Shown here piece after piece: positions 1 through 6,967 of a stretch of 19,186 bases of DNA (the stretch's first letter is position 1; each line of letters begins with the position of its first letter). The position numbers and the translations under genes were made by a program. Location of the stretch: contig CP070687.1 of NCBI GenBank assembly GCA_020353115.1, positions 2,298,641 through 2,317,826 on the forward strand, given 5' to 3'. The notes under the pieces are model-generated. The model worked only from the letters and a program-made list of their open reading frames with translations, did no database searches and had not been told where the DNA came from. Origin of the DNA: Bacteroidales bacterium (GTDB lineage: Bacteria > Bacteroidota > Bacteroidia > Bacteroidales > VadinHA17).

Positions 1-768
1 ATAGGGATGACGTATTAAATCTGCATAGGTGCATTGATTCAGATTTATCTTTTTTACCAGGAATGTATCAATCTCAATAAATGCTTCAATTTCAGAATAG
101 GTTACAGATGTGAGACCATATACTTCAAGCAGTTGTTCTTTCCAGTAAAATCCTCCAAGTAAATTCCTGTATTTTAAGATTCTTCTGGAAAGTACGGGAC
201 CTATTCCCTTCAGTGGCATCAGATCCATCGTATCGGCTGAGTTTATTTCGATCGGTTCGAGACCGGATTCACCGGGTTTCCGGGAGGCAGGGAAGTGATC
301 ATTTTCTTCCGTTTGAGAATCGATCTGAATGTATGGCTCCAGCTTCAGGTAAGTGTCTCCGCTCAATCCGTAAATCTTCCTGAGATCCTCCTTTTTATAA
401 AACCGTCCTCCGCTCTCAAGATAATTAAATATAGTGTTTATCACTCGTTCGGTTAATCCCAGCTTCAGCAAGTCTTCCCTCGAGGTAACATTAGGATCAA
501 AAGAGAACATGCTGTCTTCTTCCCGGTTTTGATTTGAATCGCCTCCTTCATAAAGTGCAGTTCTGCTTTCCATTCCGGGCGATTCCAGCTTCTCTAGATC
601 GGCAATAAACTGATCAATCTCTTCAGGAGAGGTATCATTCCCCGGTTTTATAATATTAATGGCAAGTCTTACCAGTATAAGAATAACAATTATGGACACA
701 AGGACCAGGATTCCGTTCTGTTCCCGGCGTGAAAAACTTAAATATTCCCTTAATACTCTCCTGGACAT
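1..768 (-). CDS. Membrane-anchored helix-hairpin-helix (ComEA-like) protein, 3' end beyond window
   Basis: The frame is open from the ATG at 768 to the left edge (256 codons, no stop), so the C-terminus is missing. Residues 1-18 are basic and polar (MSRRVLREYLSFSRREQ) and are followed by one hydrophobic segment at about 19-40, consistent with a single N-terminal membrane anchor. An acidic, low-complexity linker follows (about 45-90). Then come repeated helix-hairpin-helix units: about 90-150 (ending LEPYIQID), about 173-234 (INSADTMDLMPLKGIGPVLSRR, ending IEAFIEID), and the start of a third (INLNQCTYADL). The motif LKGIGPVLSRRI is the classic HhH hairpin, which in ComEA and related proteins binds DNA backbone. 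Whether this protein binds DNA is inference. It is the last gene of a co-directional run with the symporters, 79 bp after the previous stop. It resembles the general HhH proteins common in Bacteroidota, whose role I do not know. Confidence 0.82.
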   Translation of the reverse strand, partial: MSRRVLREYLSFSRREQNGILVLVSIIVILILVRLAINIIKPGNDTSPEEIDQFIADLEKLESPGMESRTALYEGGDSNQNREEDSMFSFDPNVTSREDLLKLGLTERVINTIFNYLESGGRFYKKEDLRKIYGLSGDTYLKLEPYIQIDSQTEENDHFPASRKPGESGLEPIEINSADTMDLMPLKGIGPVLSRRILKYRNLLGGFYWKEQLLEVYGLTSVTYSEIEAFIEIDTFLVKKINLNQCTYADLIRHPY

Positions 769-847
769 AATAAACGGTGAATTACGTTCAAGTTAATTGA
801 AACCGATAATTATTCAAAATTTCCTGTCAGATACCGAAGCAGGGAGT

Positions 848-2395
848 TCATTTACTGCGTGGATTTTCCGGGATTTCTCCTGCTTTCAACCGTTTCATGT
901 AATCCTTAAGGTCTCTTCTTACTTCGGGTCCGAGAATCACCAGACCAATTACATTGGGAATAGCCAGTGTTATCATTACCATATCGAGGAAACTGATTAC
1001 CGTCGACAAGCTGGAGCTTGCTCCGATAATAACGCATAACAGGAGCAGAACCGTAAATATTCTGGTTGCCAGGATTCTTTTCCCAGGGTACTTTTCTGTT
1101 ATTCCTCCCAGGAGGAAGTCAAATCCTTTCACCCCGTAATATGACCAGGAGATCATGGTTGAATAAGCAAACAGTAAGATAGCTCCCACCAGCAGGTAAG
1201 GGAACCAGGGGAAAACACTGCCAAATGCGGCGGATGTAAGCCGTGTCCCCTCCAGGCCTTCCGGATTTTGATGGAATCCCGTAAAGATCAGTACCAGAGA
1301 AGTCATAGTGCATATGATAATGGTATCGATAAACGGTTCCATCAGAGCGACTATTCCTTCATTAACAGGCTCTTCTGTTTTTGCCGGTGCATGTGCAATC
1401 GCCGATGATCCCAACCCGGCCTCGTTTGAAAAGGCGCCTCTTCTGAAACCGGTTATAAGCACTCCCACCAAACCGCCCTTTATTGCCGGAGCATCAAACG
1501 CACTGGTTACGATCAGTTTGAAAACATTCCCGATTTCTCCCACATTCATAATAATAATTACCATTGCTGTGCCAAGATACAAGACGGCCATAAAGGGAAC
1601 GATTCTACCCGTTACCCTTCCTATGCTTTTAATCCCTCCGATTATTACAAGTCCGACCAGCAGAGCGAGGAATATTCCGAAATATGCTCCGTTTCTCTGG
1701 AGTGAAGGCACAAGCACAAGAAACTGGGCAAATGCCTGATTAGCCTGGAACATATTGCCTCCCATCGCGGAAGCCACGATTAACAGGGCAAAAAGAGCAG
1801 CCAGTACTTTACCCAATCCTGCCAGATTTTTCTTTTTCAAACCTTCAACAAGGTAATACATCGGCCCTCCCGAAACGATTCCGTTTTCGCCGATCCTTCT
1901 GTATTTCACACCGAGGGTACACTCCGTGAACTTCAGGGACATTCCAAAAAATCCGGCAATGATCATCCAGAAGGTTGCTCCCGGACCTCCCATGACTATG
2001 GCAATTGCTACACCTGAAATGTTACCCAGTCCGACCGTCGCCGACAAGGCAGTCGCTAATGCCTGAAAATGAGATACTTCTCCTCTTTCCCCGGGTTTAT
2101 TGTACTTCCCTCTTACCAGATCCAGGGAATGCCGGAATGCCCTGATGTTTATGAATTTCATCCAGAGGGTAAAGAAAATTCCGGCCAGCACCACCCAAAG
2201 GACAATGAACGGAACATCTGCCTCGATTTTAAATCCAAGTGCAGCTACCGGATCCCAGAAAAAGATCTTCTCCATGAAATCCACAAGCGGTTCAAAAGCC
2301 TCATTTATCCTTTCACTAAGGGTCGGTCCGTCAACCTCCTCAAAGATCTTCAGGAGGTTTTTCTGAAGGCTTTCTTCAATCTGAATGTTTTCCAT
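848..2395 (-). CDS. Sodium:alanine/glycine symporter, AGCS family (copy 1)
   Basis: This 515-residue polytopic protein belongs to the AGCS (AlsT/DagA) family, inner-membrane carriers that take up alanine, glycine or related small amino acids with Na+. Family motifs are visible: VGLGNISGVAIAI (about 121-133), GGPGATFWMIIAGFFGM with KFTECTLG (about 136-162), GGPMYYL (about 176-182) and FRRGAFSNEAGLGSSAIAHA (about 317-336). An amphipathic N-terminal extension of about 45 residues precedes IFFWDP, as in its neighbour. The ATG at 2395 lies 35 bp after the stop of the second AGCS gene, which suggests cotranscription. It is closely related to that neighbour along its full length, so the pair is a tandem duplication. 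The exact substrate cannot be read from sequence. The family call is firm. Confidence 0.95.
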   Translation of the reverse strand: MENIQIEESLQKNLLKIFEEVDGPTLSERINEAFEPLVDFMEKIFFWDPVAALGFKIEADVPFIVLWVVLAGIFFTLWMKFINIRAFRHSLDLVRGKYNKPGERGEVSHFQALATALSATVGLGNISGVAIAIVMGGPGATFWMIIAGFFGMSLKFTECTLGVKYRRIGENGIVSGGPMYYLVEGLKKKNLAGLGKVLAALFALLIVASAMGGNMFQANQAFAQFLVLVPSLQRNGAYFGIFLALLVGLVIIGGIKSIGRVTGRIVPFMAVLYLGTAMVIIIMNVGEIGNVFKLIVTSAFDAPAIKGGLVGVLITGFRRGAFSNEAGLGSSAIAHAPAKTEEPVNEGIVALMEPFIDTIIICTMTSLVLIFTGFHQNPEGLEGTRLTSAAFGSVFPWFPYLLVGAILLFAYSTMISWSYYGVKGFDFLLGGITEKYPGKRILATRIFTVLLLLCVIIGASSSLSTVISFLDMVMITLAIPNVIGLVILGPEVRRDLKDYMKRLKAGEIPENPRSK

Positions 2396-2430
2396 TGATC
2401 ATAATTTGGCATAAACAGGAACAATCTATG

Positions 2431-3975
2431 TCACTGAATATTCTGGATTTCAACCAACCCTCCATTTTTCATCCGTGAAAAATAATTTTTCAGGTCTTTA
2501 CCCACTTCCGGAGCGAGAATAAAAAGTCCCAGTATATTCGGAAACGCAAGGGTAAGCACCATCATATCGGAAAACTGGAGAACGGATGTAAGGCTTGAAG
2601 ATGCACCGATTATGGTAAAGACAAGGAAGAGGATAAAATAGGTATTTGTGGCTACCTTTCTCGTCCTAAAAAGTTTTTCAGAAGCCGATCCGAAAAGATA
2701 CTGGAACCCTTTCAAGCCATAGTAAGACCAGGAGATCATGGTAGAAAAAGCGAACAGGAGTATTGCAACGACAAGCAGGTATGGGAACCATGGGAAAACG
2801 CTTTCAAATGCGGCGGAAGTTAGTGTTGCCCCTTCCAGTCCCGACGGATTTTCATGGAAACCGGTAAAGATCAGAACGAGAGATGTCATGGTACAGATCA
2901 GGATGGTATCGATAAACGGTTCCAGCATGGCCACAATGCCTTCACTGACCGGTTCATTGGTACGTGCTGCGGCATGGGCTACTGCTGCCGATCCCACCCC
3001 TGCCTCATTGGAAAACGCTCCCCTGCGGAAACCGGTTATCAAAACACCGATAATCCCGCCCTTCAGCGCAGGGGCACTGAAAGCTCCCTGAATAATCATA
3101 TTGAATACATACCCTATTTCCCTTCCGTTCATAACAATTATAACCAGTGCCGTACCAATGTAAAACAGGGCCATCAGAGGGACAAGTTTTTCTGTAACTC
3201 GTGCAATACTGCGTATTCCTCCGATTATTACGATACCTATGAAGAAAGACATTATCAGCCCGAACCAGAATCCGTACCCCGAAACGGCCGGAACAACCGT
3301 GGAAAACTGGGCAAAAGCCTGGTTTGACTGCAGCATATTACTACCTCCGAATGATGCTGCAACCATAAAAACGGCATAAATTACTGCCAGTACTTTTCCC
3401 AGGGCTCCGAGTTTCCGTCTGGCCAAGGCCTTGTTGAGATAGAACATAGGGCCTCCGGAAACCTGACCTTCCCCGTTGATCTCACGGTATTTAAGCCCCA
3501 GAGTACATTCGGTAAACTTAAGTGACATACCGAAAAAGCCTGCAACGATCATCCAGAATGTAGCTCCGGGTCCGCCTATGGTAATGGCAATAGCAACACC
3601 TGCGATATTGCCCAGTCCCACCGTTGCTGATAATGCAGTGGCAAGAGCCTGGAAATGTGAAACTTCTCCTTTGTTTTCCGGTCTGTCAAATTTTCCCCTG
3701 ATCAAACGGATGGAATGACCGAAAGCCCTGATATTTACAAATTTCATCCGGAACGTGAAGAAAATGCCGGCCACAACCAGCCAGAGAACCACGATTGGGA
3801 CCTCCGCTCCGGCCTCAATACCAACTGCTTTTATCGGATCCCAGAAGAATACCTTTTCAAGAATTTGAACCAAAGGTTCAAACGCAGCATCGATCCGTTC
3901 ACTGATAGTGGGAACAGGACCGGCAGGGAGGTTTTCGGGAGAGATGAAAAATGCGGAGGAGAGTAATATTCTCAT
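2431..3975 (-). CDS. Sodium:alanine/glycine symporter, AGCS family (copy 2)
   Basis: This is the second AGCS-family Na+/amino-acid symporter, 514 residues from the ATG at 3975. The frame stays open upstream to a TTG at 4017, but that codon lies inside the 3' end of the upstream NSS gene. The ATG sits 19 bp after that gene's stop and gives an N-terminus comparable in length to copy 1, so I prefer it. Motifs match copy 1: VGLGNIAGVAIAITIGGPG (about 119-137), GMSLKFTECTLG, GGPMFYL, FRRGAFSNEAGVGSAAVAHA. Long blocks such as EVSHFQALATALSATVGLGN are identical in the two proteins, while the loops and the C-terminal tail differ (GGLVEIQNIQ here, AGEIPENPRSK in copy 1). That pattern fits an old duplication whose copies may differ in substrate, which is inference. 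Confidence 0.94.
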   Translation of the reverse strand: MRILLSSAFFISPENLPAGPVPTISERIDAAFEPLVQILEKVFFWDPIKAVGIEAGAEVPIVVLWLVVAGIFFTFRMKFVNIRAFGHSIRLIRGKFDRPENKGEVSHFQALATALSATVGLGNIAGVAIAITIGGPGATFWMIVAGFFGMSLKFTECTLGLKYREINGEGQVSGGPMFYLNKALARRKLGALGKVLAVIYAVFMVAASFGGSNMLQSNQAFAQFSTVVPAVSGYGFWFGLIMSFFIGIVIIGGIRSIARVTEKLVPLMALFYIGTALVIIVMNGREIGYVFNMIIQGAFSAPALKGGIIGVLITGFRRGAFSNEAGVGSAAVAHAAARTNEPVSEGIVAMLEPFIDTILICTMTSLVLIFTGFHENPSGLEGATLTSAAFESVFPWFPYLLVVAILLFAFSTMISWSYYGLKGFQYLFGSASEKLFRTRKVATNTYFILFLVFTIIGASSSLTSVLQFSDMMVLTLAFPNILGLFILAPEVGKDLKNYFSRMKNGGLVEIQNIQ

Positions 3976-3994
3976 TTGCCGGGTCTTGGCTGGA

Positions 3995-5377
3995 TCAGCT
4001 GAATTTAAAGATACCAAAGCCGTTCAGAAAGACCAGGGCAATGGCAATTGGTGCAATGAACTTCACAATAAACATATAAACAGAGACGTATCTTGTCTTT
4101 AGGTTCCCTTCGGAGGAGAGTTCGGTATTAACCCTTTCCCTTCCAAAGTACCAGCCGATAAATGCCACTATCAACAGTCCTCCAAGAGGCAAAAGGATAT
4201 TAGCCGATGTGAAATCGAGTATGCCAAATACATTTTTCCCGGAAAGTGAAATATTCGTGAACCATCCCCAGGAAGCTGCAGTAAAAAATCCCAGAACGGA
4301 AATGGAAAGGGTGGCAATTAATGTTGCCTTCTTTCTGACCATGCCCAGTTCCTCGACAAAATAAGCAGTCACAACCTCAAGTACAGAAATAGTTGAAGTC
4401 AGTGCGGCTAATCCGAGCAAGACGAAAAACATTAATGAAAAGATATAGCCGCCCGTCATTTGCTGAAAGATGATGGGCAATGTTTTATAGACAAGATCTT
4501 CACCTTCGGCAGCATCGATCCCAAATGCAAAAACCACAGGGAAGATGGCTACGCCAGCCAACACCGCGATTAATGTGTCAGCCAGAGATACGGTTACCGC
4601 GGTTGTGGCAAGGTTATCTTTCTTGTTGATATAGGATCCATATGTAATCAATGTTCCCATTCCAATGCTCAGAGAGAAAAAGGCCTGGCCAAGGGCTTCG
4701 AGAATGGTTCCGGTTGCATCTCTAAAATTAGCGAAAATTGAAAAATCCGGCTTGAATAAAAAGGATAGTCCAGCACCCGCACCCTTGAATGTTACCGCAC
4801 GGATACACAATATAAATAGCAGGAACAGCAGAATTGGCATTAATATTTTTGCATATTTTTCTATTCCATCTTTTACTCCCGCTGAAACGATATAGGCCGT
4901 CATGCCCATGAATACAAGGAACCAGATAACCGGCCGAACGGATCCCTCCCTGAAAGTGTCAAACATAACGCCCAGTTCCTGCGGGGATTTACCCTTGAAT
5001 CCATTTACTACTGACTGATAGATATATTCAAGGGTCCACCCTGCCACGGCGGCATAAAATGCAAGGATCATGAACGCTGCCACAACGCCCATTATTCCTA
5101 TAAGAAACCATGGCTTTCCGGGCGCAAGCTTTTTAAAAGCCCCCACCGGATTCAGCTGGGCACTCCTTCCAATCACGAATTCTGACATCATCACAGGGAT
5201 ACCAATTGCAATAACAAAAATCAGATAAATGAGAAGGAAAGCACCTCCGCCGTTTTCACCTGCAACATAGGGAAATCTCCAAATATTACCCAGGCCGATT
5301 GCCGAACCTGCTGTTGCTGCTATCACACCAAATTTGGTTCCGAAGCTGTCACGGCTGGATGGATCTATGCGGGTCAT
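3995..5377 (-). CDS. Neurotransmitter:sodium symporter (NSS/SNF) family transporter
   Basis: This 460-residue polytopic inner-membrane protein is of the LeuT/MhsT/Tyt1 type, which couples Na+ entry to amino-acid uptake. The hallmark first transmembrane helix is at about 17-50: AATAGSAIGLGNIWRFPYV followed by AGENGGGAFLL, the unwound TM1 region that in LeuT contributes to the Na+ and substrate sites (Asn31 matches the conserved LeuT Asn). Further family features are EFVIGRSAQLNPVGAF after TM2 and a Ser/Thr-rich LAALTSTISVLEVVTAY segment resembling LeuT TM8. Length fits the short prokaryotic members with 11-12 helices. The ATG at 5377 is preceded by a 157-bp region divergent from pyruvate kinase. 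It is first in the run NSS, AGCS, AGCS, HhH. The likely substrate class is amino acids (tryptophan, tyrosine or branched-chain in known relatives); which one is unknown. Confidence 0.93.
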   Translation of the reverse strand: MTRIDPSSRDSFGTKFGVIAATAGSAIGLGNIWRFPYVAGENGGGAFLLIYLIFVIAIGIPVMMSEFVIGRSAQLNPVGAFKKLAPGKPWFLIGIMGVVAAFMILAFYAAVAGWTLEYIYQSVVNGFKGKSPQELGVMFDTFREGSVRPVIWFLVFMGMTAYIVSAGVKDGIEKYAKILMPILLFLLFILCIRAVTFKGAGAGLSFLFKPDFSIFANFRDATGTILEALGQAFFSLSIGMGTLITYGSYINKKDNLATTAVTVSLADTLIAVLAGVAIFPVVFAFGIDAAEGEDLVYKTLPIIFQQMTGGYIFSLMFFVLLGLAALTSTISVLEVVTAYFVEELGMVRKKATLIATLSISVLGFFTAASWGWFTNISLSGKNVFGILDFTSANILLPLGGLLIVAFIGWYFGRERVNTELSSEGNLKTRYVSVYMFIVKFIAPIAIALVFLNGFGIFKFS

Positions 5378-5390
5378 CTTTTTTCAAATA

Positions 5391-5416
5391 TTTGATTATC
5401 AAAAACTTTTGATGAT
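5391..5416. promoter_or_regulatory. Palindrome plus repeated half-site in the NSS/pyk divergent region
   Basis: TTTGATTATCAAA (5391-5403) is a perfect palindrome around one central base. A second half-site, TTTGATGAT, follows at 5408-5416. They lie 14-39 bp upstream of the NSS start, where an operator could act. The spacing does not fit the FNR/CRP consensus (TTGAT-N4-ATCAA), so I name no regulator. The region is AT-rich, so chance is possible. Confidence 0.25.
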
Positions 5417-5490
5417 AACTTTCTATCCTAAGAAGGGCGGAAAAATGGTAAAAATTGTTTGCATATCCAAACAAATTTCCCAAAAAGTTG

Positions 5491-5498
5491 TACTTTTA
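5491..5498 (+). promoter_or_regulatory. Possible -7 box for pyruvate kinase
   Basis: TACTTTTA matches the Bacteroidota -7 consensus TAnnTTTG at all but the last base and lies 36 bp before the pyk ATG. No TTTG stands at the expected -33 spacing, so this is tentative. Confidence 0.25.
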
Positions 5499-5534
5499 AT
5501 AACCATATTAAACCTATAGTAAACCCGTATTACA

Positions 5535-6962
5535 ATGAAAAGAAGGTCCACCCAAACAAAGATCATTGCTACCATTGGTCCAGCATGTTCATCGATCGCT
5601 ATTCTCAAAAAAATGTTTCAGGAAGGGATTGATGTTTGCCGGTTGAATTTCTCACATGGTACCCAGGAAGATCATCTTAAGGTTATTAAAACCATAGGTC
5701 AACTGAACAGGGAGTTGAATGGAAATGTAGCAATTCTGGCCGATCTTCAGGGACCGAAACTCAGAATTGGCGATGTGGAAAACAACGGGGTTGAACTGGT
5801 GGATGGTAACTCGATTGAGATTACCATAAAAGGTTGTCTGGGCACAGCGGAAAGGATATGTATGAGTTACAGGGAATTCCCGAGGGATGTATCGGTGGGG
5901 GATGATATCCTTATCGATGATGGGAAATTGAAACTTGAAGTCATATCAACCAACCGTATTGACACCGTTCAGGCTAAGATTGTTCATGGCGGAGTTCTCA
6001 GTTCGAAGAAAGGAGTTAACCTTCCGAAGACAACAATATCTCTGCCCAGCCTGACAGAAAAAGATATAAAAGATGCTCATTTTGCCCTCGAGCATGGCGC
6101 CGACTGGATTGCACTCTCTTTTGTTAGAACCGTTACGGATATCATTGATCTTAAAGAGATCATAAAAAAGAAAAAAAAGAGTGCCAGGGTTATTGCGAAA
6201 ATCGAAAAGCCCGAAGCCCTGGAAGAGATTGACAATATTATCGATATGGCAGACGGAATTATGATTGCCAGAGGGGATCTGGGGGTGGAAGTTGAATTTG
6301 ACCGGGTACCGTTAATACAAAAGACCATCCTAAGAAAATGCATTGAGCAGTCTAAACCGGTTATTATAGCCACCCAGATGATGGAAAGTATGATCCATAA
6401 TTTCAGGCCAACGAGAGCGGAAACCAATGACGTTGCGACTGCCGTCCTGGACGGAGCGGACTGTTTAATGCTCAGCGGTGAGACTTCTGTCGGGAAATAT
6501 CCGGTTGAAGTCATTCGCAGCATGCAGAAAATAATCGATTGGACAGAAAGGAACGGGTTTCAGTTCATACGTGAACATGCACCTATGGGGCTTTCCAAAT
6601 CCTTCCTCCCCGATTCAATTTGTTATAATGCCTGTAAAATGGCTGAACAGACCCAGGCCAAAGCAATCATAACGTTTACCCACTCAGGTTATACGGCTTT
6701 CCGGATATCCAGCCACAGACCCGATGCTGATATTTATGCGTTCACCAACAACCGTAAGATCATGAGGATACTATCGCTGGTGTGGGGGGTTAGGGCATAT
6801 TATCTGGATGAGTATAAAGTGATTAATGATGCAATTGAATCCTCTGTTGAAATTCTTATGGAGAAGGAATCCATTCAGGAAGATGATACAATAATTCATG
6901 TCGGGACGATCCCCCTGAATAAGAGAGGTCAGACCAATATGATAAAAATAAGCTACGTTTGA
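5535..6962 (+). CDS. pyk: Pyruvate kinase
   Basis: Pyruvate kinase transfers phosphate from phosphoenolpyruvate to ADP as the last step of glycolysis, in the cytosol. The 475-residue length is typical of bacterial enzymes. Visible motifs are KIIATIGPACSS (about 9-20), RLNFSHGTQEDH (about 36-47), ADLQGPKLRIG (about 69-79), the small B domain at about 80-165, KKGVNLP (about 158-164), DWIALSFVR (190-198), the active-site signature VIAKIEKPE (219-227) with catalytic Lys222 and metal ligand Glu224, ARGDLGVE (245-252) with the second metal-ligand Asp248, and ATQMMESM plus RPTRAETNDVATAVLDGAD (about 279-309). A complete C-terminal regulatory domain follows (about 345-475). Nothing is missing. It is divergent from the transporter run and monocistronic by layout. 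Its stop lies 5 bp from the stop of tamL on the other strand. Confidence 0.98.
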   Translation: MKRRSTQTKIIATIGPACSSIAILKKMFQEGIDVCRLNFSHGTQEDHLKVIKTIGQLNRELNGNVAILADLQGPKLRIGDVENNGVELVDGNSIEITIKGCLGTAERICMSYREFPRDVSVGDDILIDDGKLKLEVISTNRIDTVQAKIVHGGVLSSKKGVNLPKTTISLPSLTEKDIKDAHFALEHGADWIALSFVRTVTDIIDLKEIIKKKKKSARVIAKIEKPEALEEIDNIIDMADGIMIARGDLGVEVEFDRVPLIQKTILRKCIEQSKPVIIATQMMESMIHNFRPTRAETNDVATAVLDGADCLMLSGETSVGKYPVEVIRSMQKIIDWTERNGFQFIREHAPMGLSKSFLPDSICYNACKMAEQTQAKAIITFTHSGYTAFRISSHRPDADIYAFTNNRKIMRILSLVWGVRAYYLDEYKVINDAIESSVEILMEKESIQEDDTIIHVGTIPLNKRGQTNMIKISYV

Positions 6963-6967
6963 CCGGA

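Noticed and set aside
1308..1739. 143-codon plus-strand ORF inside the first AGCS gene, with similar ones in the second AGCS gene
   Set aside because: These lie antisense to strongly conserved transporter sequence. Two copies exist only because the two genes are paralogues.
5391..5403. FNR/CRP-type binding site
   Set aside because: The half-sites TTGAT and ATCAA are separated by one base, not the four needed for the FNR consensus.
6077..6523. 148-codon minus-strand ORF inside pyruvate kinase
   Set aside because: It is the complement of the pyruvate kinase active-site region, with no independent support.
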